From Flavobacterium swingsii (GTDB lineage: Bacteria; Bacteroidota; Bacteroidia; Flavobacteriales; Flavobacteriaceae): DNA of 64,000 nucleotides. The position numbers and the translations under genes are program-made. Under the pieces are notes generated by a model. That model had not been told where the DNA came from. It did not search any database and saw only the letters and a list, made by a program, of their open reading frames with translations. Each line of letters begins with the position of its first letter. Positions within the stretch are counted from its first letter, which is position 1. Positions 37,578 to 47,712 of the stretch are shown here, one piece after another. Location of the stretch: NCBI RefSeq assembly GCF_900111965.1, contig NZ_FOJT01000006.1:62001-126000 (forward strand). Reading direction: 5' to 3'.

Positions 37578-39365
37578 CTAAAAATCTCGGAACTGTAAAT
37601 TACTTAAATTCTTATAAATTCCGTTTTCAATTTCGATGAGTTCTTTGTGAGTGCCTTGTTCGGCAATGATTCCGTTATCGAGAACCAAAATAGCATCTGC
37701 ATTTCGAATGGTCGATAATCTGTGGGCAATAATAATACTGGTTCGTCCTTCCATTAGAGTTTCTAGTGCTTCTTGAACTAGTTTTTCGCTTTCGCTATCT
37801 AAAGAAGAAGTGGCTTCATCGAGAATTAAAATACTTGGATTTTTTAATAAAGCACGAGCAATGGCAATACGTTGGCGTTGTCCGCCAGATAATTTGATGC
37901 CTCGTTCGCCAACAATGGTTTCAAATTTTTCGGGAAATCCGTTCACAAAATTGAGTGCATTGGCTTGTTTGGCGGCAATCATAATCTCTTCTTCGGTAGC
38001 ATCGGGTTTTCCGTAAGCGATATTTTCTCTGATGCTTCCGCCAAATAAAATGACATCTTGTGGTACAATACTCATATTGCCACGAAGATTTTGTAAATCG
38101 TAATCGTAAATATTTTTGTCATCTATAAGAATGGTTCCGCTTTCGATATCATAAAAACGGAGTAATAATGAGGATATTGTCGATTTTCCTGCACCACTTG
38201 GACCAACAATGGCTATTTTTTGACCAAAACTAGCTTTGAAACTAACATCTTTTAAAACCTGAATTTCTTTTCGAGAAGGATATGTAAAAGCTACATTTTG
38301 GAAAGTTACTTCGCCTTTTATTTTTTCTTTAATTGATGATTGAATTCCGCTTATTTTTTCTGGAGTTTCTTCTAACAATTCGAAAATTCTTTCGGTCGAT
38401 CCAATGGCTTTTTGCAGTTGCGAATATAATTCGGCAATACCACCAAAAGATGCTCCGATAAATGCAGAATACAATACAAATGAAATTAATTGGCCCACAT
38501 TTTTCATTTCACCAGAAATAGTTAAGGTAACACCGTACCAAACCACTGAAACCACTGCTCCAAAAAGACAAATGATGATAAATGAAGCGAAAAATCCACG
38601 ATATTGTCCGCCTTTTATGGCAATTTTTACAATTTCGTTTATTTTATTTTTGTAGCGTTCTATTTCGTACCATTCGTTTGCAAAAGCTTTTACATTGGTT
38701 ATTCCTTGCAGTGTTTCTTCAACAACGACTTGACTTTCGGCGATTTTATCTTGTGTTTTCTTTCCGTATTTTCTGATAAATCTTCCAAAAATAACTGCTG
38801 CAACAGCAACGATAGGAACGATAGACATCATCATTAAAGTTAACTTTGGACTGATGGTTGCCAAAATGATAAATCCTCCAATTATCAATATAAATTGACG
38901 TAAAAACTCGGCAATTGTACTGGTTAATGTATCTTGAAGTTGAGAAATATCGGCACTTAATCGGCTATTTAATTCACCAACACGCTTTTGAGAGTAAAAA
39001 GACATGGGTAATTTTATCAAATTTTTATACAATGCAAATCGCAAGTTTGCTAAAGTATTTTCGGTAAAATTGATGAATAATGACAATCTGAAAAATGAAA
39101 AACCAGATTGTAAAACTAAGATTCCGAACAAACCCAAAGCAATTTTATTGGCTTGAGCTAAGTCTTTGTTGGCAACACAATCGACCAACATTCCTAAAAA
39201 TTTAGGAAATGCTAATGCCGTAATACTCGTTAGAAGCAAGAAAAATAAGCCTACATAAAATTTCCATTGATGATTTTCAGCATATTTGAAGATTAATTTT
39301 GCTTTGTTTAATGAACTTGCATTTATTTTTGATTTTGGTAAATCGTTTTCTACGAACCTCGCCAT
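37578..39365 (-). CDS. MsbA-like ABC exporter (fused permease and ATPase)
   Basis: A 595-residue half-transporter: six transmembrane helices in residues ~40-330, then the nucleotide-binding domain with Walker A GPSGAGKST (about residue 388), Q-loop MSIVPQDVILF, signature LSGGQRQR, Walker B ILILDEATSSLD and the switch histidine in IIAHRLSTI. It works as a homodimer or heterodimer exporting lipids, peptides or drugs. The substrate is not readable from sequence. No partner gene adjoins it. Confidence 0.93.
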   Translation of the reverse strand: MARFVENDLPKSKINASSLNKAKLIFKYAENHQWKFYVGLFFLLLTSITALAFPKFLGMLVDCVANKDLAQANKIALGLFGILVLQSGFSFFRLSLFINFTENTLANLRFALYKNLIKLPMSFYSQKRVGELNSRLSADISQLQDTLTSTIAEFLRQFILIIGGFIILATISPKLTLMMMSIVPIVAVAAVIFGRFIRKYGKKTQDKIAESQVVVEETLQGITNVKAFANEWYEIERYKNKINEIVKIAIKGGQYRGFFASFIIICLFGAVVSVVWYGVTLTISGEMKNVGQLISFVLYSAFIGASFGGIAELYSQLQKAIGSTERIFELLEETPEKISGIQSSIKEKIKGEVTFQNVAFTYPSRKEIQVLKDVSFKASFGQKIAIVGPSGAGKSTISSLLLRFYDIESGTILIDDKNIYDYDLQNLRGNMSIVPQDVILFGGSIRENIAYGKPDATEEEIMIAAKQANALNFVNGFPEKFETIVGERGIKLSGGQRQRIAIARALLKNPSILILDEATSSLDSESEKLVQEALETLMEGRTSIIIAHRLSTIRNADAILVLDNGIIAEQGTHKELIEIENGIYKNLSNLQFRDF

Positions 39366-39446
39366 TTGCTTTTATTTTAATACAAAAATACTACAAATGA
39401 TAGTTTCATAAATGGTTGTGATTTTAGTTTTTAGTTAAATTTAATA

Positions 39447-39488
39447 TAAAAAAAACTCTGTTTCATTTTTGAAAACGAAACAGAGTTT
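39447..39488 (-). terminator. yebC terminator
   Basis: AAACTCTGTTTC and GAAACAGAGTTT form a 12-pair stem. On the minus strand it is followed by a U tract, just after the yebC stop. Confidence 0.8.
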
Positions 39489-39507
39489 AAATATATATAA
39501 TCCGAAA

Positions 39508-40218
39508 TTATTCTTGCATAGTATGATATACGTTCATCACGTCATCATCTTCTTCAATTTTTTCGATTAGTTTTTCTACATCGGCCATTTGAGCTTCAGT
39601 AAGTTCTTTTGTAATTTGTGGAATACGCTCGAAACCAGAAGATAAAATTTCAATTCCTCTTGTTTCTAATTCTTTTTGAATGGTTCCAAAGCTTCCAAAA
39701 GGTGCATAAATTAAGATTCCGTCTTCGTCTTCAAAAACCTCTTCGGCACCAAAATCGATTAATTCTAATTCTAATTCTTCAGGATCCATTCCGTTTGCAG
39801 GAATTCGGAAATTACAAGTATGGTCAAACATAAATTCAACCGAACCTTGCGTTCCCATTGTTCCGTTACATTTATTAAAATAGCTTCTAATATTAGCAAC
39901 AGTTCTGTTATTATTGTCGGAAGCAGTTTCTATCAAAATCGCGATTCCGTGTGGTGCATAACCTTCAAAAAGAATTTCTTTGTAGTTCGCAGTGTCTTTG
40001 TCGGTTGCTTTCTTAATAGCACGTTCTACGTTTTCTTTAGGCATATTTACTGCCTTCGAGTTTTGAATTACGGCTCTTAATCTTGAATTTGCTTCAGGAT
40101 TTGGACCACCTTCTTTAACCGCCATGACAATATCTTTACCAATTCTGGTAAATGCTTTGGCCATTGCTGACCAACGCTTCATTTTTCTTCCTTTTCTAAA
40201 TTCGAATGCTCTTCCCAT
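39508..40218 (-). CDS. yebC: YebC/PmpR family regulator
   Basis: A 236-residue protein with the family opening MGRAFEFRKGRKMKRWSAMA and the core segments MPKENVERAIKKATDKD, GYAPHGIAILIETASDN and YFNKCNGTMGTQGSVEFMF. Members bind DNA as regulators, or the ribosome to relieve stalling at proline stretches (as shown for some relatives). Length is normal. It is downstream of and on the same strand as gcvT, about 100 bases apart, with its own terminator. Confidence 0.93.
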   Translation of the reverse strand: MGRAFEFRKGRKMKRWSAMAKAFTRIGKDIVMAVKEGGPNPEANSRLRAVIQNSKAVNMPKENVERAIKKATDKDTANYKEILFEGYAPHGIAILIETASDNNNRTVANIRSYFNKCNGTMGTQGSVEFMFDHTCNFRIPANGMDPEELELELIDFGAEEVFEDEDGILIYAPFGSFGTIQKELETRGIEILSSGFERIPQITKELTEAQMADVEKLIEKIEEDDDVMNVYHTMQE

Positions 40219-40315
40219 TTCTAAGAATGTATTTATTTTTTAATTAAATGCAAAAGTAATTGTTTTAAACCAAATTCAAAAAACTTTGAACCTTTGTTCT
40301 TTTGCAACTTTGAAC

Positions 40316-41398
40316 CTATTTCTTATAAAACGGCAATTTTACCACCTTGGCCAAAACATCATTTTTTCTAATTCTGATAAAAATATCGCTATCAACAGCT
40401 GAAAATGAAGTGGGAACATAACCTAAACCAATTCCAACATTCATACTTGGCGACATCGTTCCTGAAGTTACAATTCCGATTACATTTCCAGTTGCATCAA
40501 CGATTTCGTAGTCGTGACGAGGAACTGCACGTTCTTGCATTTCAAAAGCAACTAATTTTCTAGAAACACCTTCTTCTTTTTGCTTTTTTAAGTTAGCAGA
40601 ATTAGTAAATTCTTTATCAAATTTTGTAATCCAACCCAAACCAGCTTCCAATGGTGAAGTGCTGTCGTTTATGTCGTTTCCGTACAAACAGAATCCCATT
40701 TCTAAACGTAAAGTATCACGAGCAGCTAATCCAATTGGTTTGATTCCGAAAGGTTTTCCAGCTTCAAAAATTTTGTTCCAAATTGCTTCTGCATCTTCGT
40801 TTTTGAAATAAATTTCAAATCCTCCAGAACCAGTATAACCAGTTGCCGAAACGGTAACGTCTTTTAAACCTGCAAATTCTCCAATTTGGAATGAATAATA
40901 AGGCATGTTTATTAAATCGATAGAAGTTAAACTTTGCATTGCTTCCGCAGCTTTTGGTCCTTGAATAGCTAGTAATGAGTAACCATCAGAAAGATTTTGC
41001 ATATCGACACCTAAATCATTGTGTGATGAAATCCAATTCCAATCTTTTTCTATGTTTGAAGCGTTTACAACTAACATATAATGATTATCTTCAATTTTAT
41101 AAATGATTAAATCATCTACAATTCCACCATCATTATTTGGTAAACAAGAATATTGTGCTTTTCCGTCTACTAATTTTGAAGCATCATTTGATGTTACTTT
41201 TTGTATTAATGCTAATGCGTTTTCGCCTTTTAAGAAAAATTCTCCCATGTGCGAAACATCAAAAACACCTACACCAGTACGAACAATTTCATGTTCTGCG
41301 TTTACTCCTTCATATTGCACAGGCATATTGTAACCTGCAAATGGAACCATTTTTGCTCCTAAACTTTCGTGAATGTGCGTTAATGCTGTATTTTTCAT
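40316..41398 (-). CDS. gcvT: Aminomethyltransferase (glycine cleavage T protein)
   Basis: A 360-residue protein with the GcvT folate-binding features: [14 protein letters not shown] near the start, [36 protein letters not shown], and [21 protein letters not shown] with the C-terminal barrel [23 protein letters not shown]. It moves the aminomethyl carbon of glycine from the H protein to tetrahydrofolate. The other glycine cleavage genes are not adjacent, and I see no glycine riboswitch in the leader. Confidence 0.95.
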   Translation of the reverse strand: MKNTALTHIHESLGAKMVPFAGYNMPVQYEGVNAEHEIVRTGVGVFDVSHMGEFFLKGENALALIQKVTSNDASKLVDGKAQYSCLPNNDGGIVDDLIIYKIEDNHYMLVVNASNIEKDWNWISSHNDLGVDMQNLSDGYSLLAIQGPKAAEAMQSLTSIDLINMPYYSFQIGEFAGLKDVTVSATGYTGSGGFEIYFKNEDAEAIWNKIFEAGKPFGIKPIGLAARDTLRLEMGFCLYGNDINDSTSPLEAGLGWITKFDKEFTNSANLKKQKEEGVSRKLVAFEMQERAVPRHDYEIVDATGNVIGIVTSGTMSPSMNVGIGLGYVPTSFSAVDSDIFIRIRKNDVLAKVVKLPFYKK

Positions 41399-41576
41399 TG
41401 TGTGTTGAATGTAAATTTTAAGGTGCTAAAGTATTGATTTTTTATGGAGTGACAAAAAGTGTAAGAAGTAATTTTATTATTGATAGAATAATATATTTCG
41501 TTTCCTATTTTCAAGGTATTTATGATATTTTTTATTTTTAAAGTCGTAAATTTAGTATCTAAATTAAATCTTGATT

Positions 41577-42425
41577 ATGGGAGATTTTTGCCAAATTGAT
41601 AAACAAGAAATTATCAAAAGATACAAACCCATTGATAAATACACTCATAAGGGATTGAGAGGTCATGCTTTGATTATTGGTGGAAGTTATGGCAAAATGG
41701 GCTCGGTGGTTTTAGCTTCAAAAGCTTGTATAAAAGCGGGAGCAGGACTCGTTACTGCCTATATTCCAAAATGCGGTTATGATATTGTACAAATTTCGGT
41801 ACCAGAAGTTATGGTTATTACCGATGATTATTTAGAACATATTATAAAAATAGATTATAAATTACAGCCACAAGCGATTGGTATTGGAATAGGAATGGGG
41901 CAACATCCAGACACAGGGCATGCTTTTCTCAATTTTTTAAAAATGAATAAATTGCCATTGGTTGTTGACGCCGATGCGCTGAATATTCTTTCTCAAAATA
42001 AAGAATGGTTATCATTATTACCCAAAAAAACAATTCTGACACCGCATCAGAAAGAATTGGAACGACTAATTGGTGAATGGAATTCTGAAGATGAAAAACT
42101 TGAAATGGTTAGAAAAATTTGTATTGAATACGATCTAATATTTGTTTTAAAAGGTGTTCCTACAATTATTATAGACAATACTTCTACTTACGAAAATACA
42201 ACAGGAAATCAAGCGTTAGCCACTGCAGGTAGTGGAGATGTGCTAACAGGAATTATTACGAGTCTTGTTGCACAATCTTACAAACCTATTGATGCGGCGA
42301 TTATTGGTGTTTATTTGCACGGATTAACAGCCGACATTGCATATCCAGATGTAAGTTACCAATCTTTTATTGCATCAGACATTATCGAAACTCTTGGTGA
42401 AGCCTATTTGCATATTATTGCATGA
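41577..42425 (+). CDS. nnrD: ADP-dependent NAD(P)H-hydrate dehydratase
   Basis: About 282 residues of ribokinase-like fold with the NnrD signatures [22 protein letters not shown] (a long glycine-rich loop near residue 30), [34 protein letters not shown] and the anion hole [13 protein letters not shown]. It repairs hydrated NADH using ADP or ATP. In many bacteria it is fused to the NnrE epimerase; here only the dehydratase domain is present. The frame is open to a TTG at 41571; I prefer the ATG two codons on. Confidence 0.92.
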   Translation: MGDFCQIDKQEIIKRYKPIDKYTHKGLRGHALIIGGSYGKMGSVVLASKACIKAGAGLVTAYIPKCGYDIVQISVPEVMVITDDYLEHIIKIDYKLQPQAIGIGIGMGQHPDTGHAFLNFLKMNKLPLVVDADALNILSQNKEWLSLLPKKTILTPHQKELERLIGEWNSEDEKLEMVRKICIEYDLIFVLKGVPTIIIDNTSTYENTTGNQALATAGSGDVLTGIITSLVAQSYKPIDAAIIGVYLHGLTADIAYPDVSYQSFIASDIIETLGEAYLHIIA

Positions 42426-42470
42426 TTTTTTGGTTGGATATTCATTTCTTAAATGAAAAAAGAATGATAA

Positions 42471-42499
42471 AAAAAAGAGCTTCGATTGAAACTCTTTTT
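42471..42499. terminator. Bidirectional terminator between nnrD and the TlpA gene
   Basis: AAAAAAGAG and CTCTTTTT pair around a 12-base loop, with A and T tracts outside. It sits between convergent genes. Confidence 0.6.
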
Positions 42500-42504
42500 A
42501 CTTT

Positions 42505-43863
42505 TTATAATCCTAATTCTTTTAAGTTTTCTATTAATTTGGGGTCAGATGGGCGGGGTGCATCAGCATTGATAATTTTGCCTTCTTTGTCAAGCAAAAT
42601 GAAGCGAGGTATAGTGCTTACGACATATTTCTTAAAGAAATCAGAATTTCTTTCATCATCAGTAATTAATTGAATTCCACCTAATTTTTTTTCTTCAATC
42701 ATTTTTTTCCATTTAATGATATCTGTTTTTTTATCTACTGATATACTTACAAAAGCTATGTTTTTATCTTCAAAATCTTTTTGTAATTTTTCTAATGATG
42801 GGATTTGTGCAACACAAGGACCACACCAAGTTGCCCAAACATCTATATAAACATATTTTCCTTTTAAACTTTCTAAAGAAGTTGAGCCACCATTATAATT
42901 TTCATAATTAAAGGTAGGAGATGGAGAACCTTTTACTAATTTTTTTACAGCATTGTATTTTTCTGTTATCTCTTTACTTAAATTATCATCATTTATTAAC
43001 TTTAATAATTCATTATACAAATAATCTAAATCCGGATTTTGAGGTTTTATTTTACCTATGAGACTTTTAATAATTTTATCTTTTAAATATTCATTTTTTA
43101 ATTTTTTTACCTCGCCAAATTTAATTTTAAATTCAGAGTTTGGATTGTTTTTAATCAATCTTTGAATATGATTATAGTATTCTGAATCAATCATAGTTAA
43201 ATAAATTTCTGAAAATAAATAATCTTCTACATTGTTAAAGTCAAAATTGAATTCCATTTTATTTTTTGGAAAATTTTCTGATAAAGTAGACTTACCATCA
43301 TCAGTACGGTGAAAAAGGCTAAAAATGTTAAAGAAATAAGATTCAGTGTAATCTATATTTTTAATTTCATGTTCCTTAAAATAGGAATTTTGAAATTTTG
43401 TTGAGTTATAAAGTTTATCTATTTCAGATTTCCATAACGTCACTTTTTCTAAAAAATCATTTTCGTTTAAACTATATAATTTTTCTTCAGGAGCTATTAC
43501 TTTATTAAAAACATCTTCTTTCTTTTTAAGGTAATTATTTTCAATAGCATTATCTCCTCCAAAAATTAAACTATTATCAAAGTTTTTTTCGTCAGCTTTT
43601 AAAATTATTTTACTACCGTTTGTAAGATAAATTTTAAATTGCTTGTCATTGAAACACAAATTGTAAACTCCGGTATATTTTAAATCAAAATTCTTTTTAA
43701 ACTCTCCATTTTTATTTAGATCAATTTCAATATTGTACTTTTCACCTCTAATAATAAGCTTATCTTGTGTGTGATTATTTATTTTTCCAGAAATTGAATT
43801 ATTTTCTGATGCAAATGAAAAGCTTGAAGTAAAAAGAATTAGTGTGATTAAAAATTTAATCAT
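42505..43863 (-). CDS. TlpA-type thiol-disulfide oxidoreductase with N-terminal DUF4369-like domain
   Basis: A 452-residue exported protein: signal peptide (residues 1-18), then a beta-rich domain (SGKINNHTQDKLIIRGEKYN) like the DUF4369/carboxypeptidase-regulatory-like region often joined to TlpA in Bacteroidota. A helical linker follows, and the thioredoxin fold from about residue 315 with WATWCGPC and the cis-proline segment VSTIPRFILLD. It probably reduces or isomerises disulfides in the periplasm. It is monocistronic and divergent from hutH. Confidence 0.9.
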   Translation of the reverse strand: MIKFLITLILFTSSFSFASENNSISGKINNHTQDKLIIRGEKYNIEIDLNKNGEFKKNFDLKYTGVYNLCFNDKQFKIYLTNGSKIILKADEKNFDNSLIFGGDNAIENNYLKKKEDVFNKVIAPEEKLYSLNENDFLEKVTLWKSEIDKLYNSTKFQNSYFKEHEIKNIDYTESYFFNIFSLFHRTDDGKSTLSENFPKNKMEFNFDFNNVEDYLFSEIYLTMIDSEYYNHIQRLIKNNPNSEFKIKFGEVKKLKNEYLKDKIIKSLIGKIKPQNPDLDYLYNELLKLINDDNLSKEITEKYNAVKKLVKGSPSPTFNYENYNGGSTSLESLKGKYVYIDVWATWCGPCVAQIPSLEKLQKDFEDKNIAFVSISVDKKTDIIKWKKMIEEKKLGGIQLITDDERNSDFFKKYVVSTIPRFILLDKEGKIINADAPRPSDPKLIENLKELGL

Positions 43864-43984
43864 AGTGTTGTTAGTTTTTGGTTTAGCAAATAACGATTAA
43901 AAAAAATAAAAAGTATTTAATGCTAAAAATATTTTGCTTTTAACCACATTTTACTGAAATTTGGCACTCAAACAAACAACCAAA

Positions 43985-45484
43985 ATGAATACTCATTATA
44001 TTACTTCCGATGTTATCTCAATTGAAGATATAAACCAAATTATTTACGAAGGAAAACAAATTGCACTTTCTGAAGAAGCGACTTTAAATATCGAAAAATG
44101 TCGTGCTTATTTAGACAAAAAAATGCAAAATAACGAGAAACCAATTTACGGTATTAATACAGGTTTTGGTTCGCTTTGCAATGTGATTATTTCTGATGAA
44201 AACTTGTCTAAACTACAAGAAAATCTGGTTAAATCTCACGCCTGCGGAACTGGTGACGAAGTACCACAAGAGATTGTAAAACTGATGTTGTTGCTTAAAA
44301 TTCAGTCTTTAAGTTACGGGCATTCTGGAGTGCAATTACAAACAGTTCATCGATTAATCGATTTTTATAACAATGATATTCTTCCAATAATATATACACA
44401 AGGTTCACTTGGTGCATCGGGCGATTTAGCACCTTTAGCACATTTATCATTACCATTATTAGGAGAAGGCGAAGTATATTATGGAGGTTTCAGACAACCA
44501 TCTCATAAAGTTTTAGAAAAAATGGGGTGGAAGCCAATCATTTTACAATCTAAAGAAGGTTTGGCTTTATTAAACGGGACTCAATTTATGAGTGCTTACG
44601 GTGTTTATTCATTAATAAAAGTTTCAAAATTATCATACTTAGCCGATGTTATTGCGGCTATTTCTTTAGAAGGTTTCGATGGAAGAATAGAACCATTTAA
44701 TGAGTTAATACACATGGTTCGCCCGCACAAAGGACAAATAAATACAGCTCGTCGTTTCAATGATTTATTAGAAGGAAGTCAGATTATTGCTCAAGAGAAA
44801 AAGCATGTTCAAGATCCGTATTCTTTCCGTTGTATTCCTCAAGTTCACGGAGCAAGTAAAGATGCTTTCGATTATGCCAAAAAAACATTTAAAACCGAAA
44901 TTAATTCGGTAACCGATAATCCAAATATTTTTATCGAAAGTGATATTATTATTTCCGGCGGAAATTTTCACGGACAACCTTTGGCTTTAGCCTTAGATTT
45001 TCTAGGAATTGCTGTGGCAGAATTAGGAAGTATTTCCGAAAGAAGAACCTACCAATTAATATCAGGTTTGCGTGATTTACCACCATTTTTAGTGAGTAAT
45101 CCAGGATTAAATTCAGGATTTATGATTCCGCAATATACAGCAGCGAGTATTGCTAGCCAGAACAAACAGTTAGCAACACCAGCAAGTATAGATAGTATTG
45201 TTTCGAGTAACGGGCAGGAAGATCATGTGAGTATGGGAGCGAATGCGGCGACAAAAACGTTAAAAATTGTCGAAAACCTTGAACGTATTTTAGCTATTGA
45301 ATTAATGAATGCTTCGCAAGCTATTGAATTTAGAAGACCATTACAATCGAGTGATTTCCTAGAAATGTTCCTTAAATCATTTAGAGATGAAGTGCCCTTA
45401 GTTACCGAAGATAGAATCTTGCATTATGATATCGAAAAAGCTATTTTGTTTTTGAATAGTTTTCAAATTGATGATGTAGAGTAA
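43985..45484 (+). CDS. hutH: Histidine ammonia-lyase
   Basis: A 499-residue member of the MIO lyases: Ala-Ser-Gly of the self-made cofactor in GSLGASGDLAPLAHL, the loop YGINTGFGSLCN, KSHACGTGDEVP, GNFHGQPLALALD and QEDHVSMGANAA. It deaminates L-histidine to urocanate, the first step of histidine breakdown. The SHACG and ATPAS segments are HAL-like rather than the SHSSG form of the known Flavobacterium tyrosine lyase. The glutamate in HAL's usual 'SENK' is glutamine here (ASQNKQLATPAS). A TTG at 43961 would extend the frame by eight residues; the ATG is likelier. Other hut genes are not adjacent. Confidence 0.9.
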   Translation: MNTHYITSDVISIEDINQIIYEGKQIALSEEATLNIEKCRAYLDKKMQNNEKPIYGINTGFGSLCNVIISDENLSKLQENLVKSHACGTGDEVPQEIVKLMLLLKIQSLSYGHSGVQLQTVHRLIDFYNNDILPIIYTQGSLGASGDLAPLAHLSLPLLGEGEVYYGGFRQPSHKVLEKMGWKPIILQSKEGLALLNGTQFMSAYGVYSLIKVSKLSYLADVIAAISLEGFDGRIEPFNELIHMVRPHKGQINTARRFNDLLEGSQIIAQEKKHVQDPYSFRCIPQVHGASKDAFDYAKKTFKTEINSVTDNPNIFIESDIIISGGNFHGQPLALALDFLGIAVAELGSISERRTYQLISGLRDLPPFLVSNPGLNSGFMIPQYTAASIASQNKQLATPASIDSIVSSNGQEDHVSMGANAATKTLKIVENLERILAIELMNASQAIEFRRPLQSSDFLEMFLKSFRDEVPLVTEDRILHYDIEKAILFLNSFQIDDVE

Positions 45485-45969
45485 TGTTAGAAGATCCGAA
45501 AATTGTTACGTTTTCCGAAACAAAATTGATTGGAAATAAATTAGAAATGTCTTTTGCAGAAGATAAAACTTTTCAGCTTTGGAGTAGTTTTATGCCAAGA
45601 CATAGAGAAATTCAAAATCGAATTGGAACGTATAAATTTTCACTTCAAAATTATAGTAAAAACTTTCAATCAGACCCTAAAATTCCTTTTGTGAAATGGG
45701 CATTAATAGAAGTTTCAGATTATAATCATGTTCCAGAAGGAATGGAAACTTATACCATAAAAGAAGGTTTGTTTGCTGTTTTTAACTACAACGGACCTTC
45801 AAAAAATGCTTTGCCAATTTTTGAATATATTTTTAAAAATTGGCTGCCTAATTCTTTATACGAATTAGATAATCGAGAGCATTTTGAAATTTTAGGAGAA
45901 AATTATAATCCTCACGGTAATGCTGAGGAAGAAATTTATATTCCCATAAGGTTAAAGCAAGTTGTTTAA
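45484..45969 (+). CDS. GyrI-like small-molecule-binding domain protein
   Basis: A 161-residue protein of the GyrI-like/AraC effector-binding fold (MSFAEDKTFQLWSSFMPRHREI, KWALIEVSDYNHVPEGMETYTI, GLFAVFNYNGPS, FEILGENYNP...EEEIYIPI). Such stand-alone domains bind hydrophobic or cationic ligands. Its ATG overlaps the hutH stop (TAATG), so it is translationally coupled to the lyase; whether it senses a histidine-pathway compound is unknown. Convergent with, and overlapping by 18 bases, the methyltransferase-like gene. Confidence 0.82.
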   Translation: MLEDPKIVTFSETKLIGNKLEMSFAEDKTFQLWSSFMPRHREIQNRIGTYKFSLQNYSKNFQSDPKIPFVKWALIEVSDYNHVPEGMETYTIKEGLFAVFNYNGPSKNALPIFEYIFKNWLPNSLYELDNREHFEILGENYNPHGNAEEEIYIPIRLKQVV

Positions 45970-46620
45970 AATCAACAACTCATTATCTCCTTCAAGATTA
46001 GGGATTCTTTGCAGTTTTATGTTTTTTGACGCTATCAATTTCACGAATTTTTCATTTCTAATTTGAGCTGAATTGTCACTTACAATTGTATTAAAAACAA
46101 CAAAGCCATCAATGTTTAAAAGGTTTAAGACGTTAGTAATAAATGCATTTCCAAAAAGAAAATCGGGCATGATATTATCTTCAAAAATATCGATGATTAT
46201 TAAATCATAAGTTTCTCTAGTTTCTGCTACAAATTTTTCAGCATCAGTAATAATAATCTGAAGATTTTCAGTTTTATCTAAACCAAAATATTTATTGGCA
46301 AGATTTATAGTTTCAGCATCTATTTCGACACCAGTAATTTTTCCTTTATATTGAAATTCATCAACCAAAGTTTTAATAACACTTCCGCCAGCAACGCCTA
46401 ATATCAAAGCACTTTTGAAGGATTTAATTCCCTCTAAACCTATTTCTTTCAATCCAAAACGCAATACTTTTTGCAAACTTCCATAAGAAAAATTAGTATT
46501 TTCAGAATCCAATACTAATTGTCCGTTATTCCAAGTTATTTCCAGATTTTTATTAATGTCAGATTTCGCCTCATCTATTTTTATTGGGATTAAATAGCTT
46601 AAAAGTCGCTTAAAATTCAT
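45952..46620 (-). CDS. Spermidine synthase-like SAM-binding protein
   Basis: A 222-residue protein of the spermidine synthase-like Rossmann methyltransferase fold: ALILGVAGGSVIKTLVDEF (motif I), GVEIDAETINLANKYF, and YDLIIIDIFEDNIMPDFLF, where the aspartate of aminopropyl transferases is retained. It lacks the N-terminal tetramerisation domain of full spermidine synthases, so it may be a methyltransferase or an aminopropyl transferase with another acceptor. It is monocistronic and divergent from the acyltransferase gene. Confidence 0.82.
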   Translation of the reverse strand: MNFKRLLSYLIPIKIDEAKSDINKNLEITWNNGQLVLDSENTNFSYGSLQKVLRFGLKEIGLEGIKSFKSALILGVAGGSVIKTLVDEFQYKGKITGVEIDAETINLANKYFGLDKTENLQIIITDAEKFVAETRETYDLIIIDIFEDNIMPDFLFGNAFITNVLNLLNIDGFVVFNTIVSDNSAQIRNEKFVKLIASKNIKLQRIPNLEGDNELLILNNLL

Positions 46621-46673
46621 AATTTACCTTTTCAAATAGTAAATATAATGCTATTTTTGATAAAAGATTAGAA

Positions 46674-47231
46674 ATGAAAAAACGAATATATAAGTTAATT
46701 TTCTTCAAACTCATGGGTTGGAAAGTTAACGGAACCATTTCGCCTGAAATAAAAAAATGTGTCATGATTGTTGTGCCACACACGAGTGCACATGATTTTT
46801 ATTTGGGTATTTTTACAAGAGGCGTTACAGGTTTAGAAATGAATTTTGTAGCCAAAAAAGAATTATTCAAATTTCCATTTGGCGCTTATTTTCGTTGGAT
46901 GGGAGGAGAGCCACTGGACAGATCAGGCGGTTTAAATAAAGTAGATGCGATTGCAAATATTTTTACCAAAAGAGAAACTTTTCGTCTTGCCATTGCGCCC
47001 GAAGGAACTCGCAAAAAAGTAACGGAATGGAAAACGGGTTTTTATTACATTGCCATGAAAGCCAATGTGCCAATAATTCCAGTAGTTTTTAATTTTGGCG
47101 AGAAAGAAGTAAAACTTTGCGAACCATTTTCTCCAACTGGAAATATAGAAGCGGATTTTAAAATACTAGAAAAAAATTATATTGGTGTTTTAGGAAAAAT
47201 TCCAGAAAATAGTTTTGTGCCAAAAGAATAA
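46674..47231 (+). CDS. Lysophospholipid (1-acylglycerol-3-phosphate type) acyltransferase
   Basis: A short (185-residue) PlsC-family enzyme with motif I HTSAHD (HX4D, about residue 37), motif III-like LAIAPEGTRKK and NVPIIPVVFNFG. It transfers an acyl chain to a lysophospholipid or related alcohol at the inner membrane. There is no clear N-terminal membrane helix, as in other short members of the family. Two bases separate its stop from the convergent Xre gene. Confidence 0.88.
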   Translation: MKKRIYKLIFFKLMGWKVNGTISPEIKKCVMIVVPHTSAHDFYLGIFTRGVTGLEMNFVAKKELFKFPFGAYFRWMGGEPLDRSGGLNKVDAIANIFTKRETFRLAIAPEGTRKKVTEWKTGFYYIAMKANVPIIPVVFNFGEKEVKLCEPFSPTGNIEADFKILEKNYIGVLGKIPENSFVPKE

Positions 47232-47232
47232 T

Positions 47233-47712
47233 TTATTCGGGCAAATAATTTTTGAAACTTCCATTTTTGTAAAAAACGACAATTCGTTCAATTTCCGACT
47301 CATTTTTTGCACTTGACATATTTCCCGTATTTGAAAAATTATTTTTTATATTTTCAAATACGGGATTTTTTTGATTCTCATTTTCATCAGAAAATAAATT
47401 AGGAAAATCTTCGGTTACATTTTCTTCAATAGTATTTTTTAAAATTGGAGTAGCAGTTTGAAAATCTGACTCCATTTTAATTTCTGATTTCGGAAAATTT
47501 CCTTTTCCATTCAAAATCCAATACAAATCTACTTCGGGAAAATTTTCGACAATTTTAAGAATCAAATCCAAACTTGGCTTGTTTCTGCCAGAGAGTAGGT
47601 GAGACAAACTGGAGCGTTGCACACCAACTTTATCAGCAAAACCAGAAGCCGATAATGCATAATAATCGAGTATAATTTCGAGTCTTTTTATAAAATCATC
47701 TATGTTTACCAT
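47233..47712 (-). CDS. Xre family transcriptional regulator
   Basis: A 159-residue regulator with an N-terminal HTH (residues 5-70; FADKVGVQRSSLSHLLSGRNKPSLDLILKI is the recognition region). A WILNGKGNFPK segment follows, as is common in Bacteroidota Xre proteins, then a long polar linker and a small C-terminal segment ERIVVFYKNGSFKNYLPE. Its ATG and its promoter are both covered by copies of a TTTACAATTGTAAA-type palindrome, so autoregulation is likely, and it probably also controls the divergent carboxypeptidase. Confidence 0.88.
   Translation of the reverse strand: MVNIDDFIKRLEIILDYYALSASGFADKVGVQRSSLSHLLSGRNKPSLDLILKIVENFPEVDLYWILNGKGNFPKSEIKMESDFQTATPILKNTIEENVTEDFPNLFSDENENQKNPVFENIKNNFSNTGNMSSAKNESEIERIVVFYKNGSFKNYLPE

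Noticed and set aside
41399..41570. Glycine riboswitch upstream of gcvT
   Set aside because: The leader is AT-rich with no conserved glycine aptamer core.
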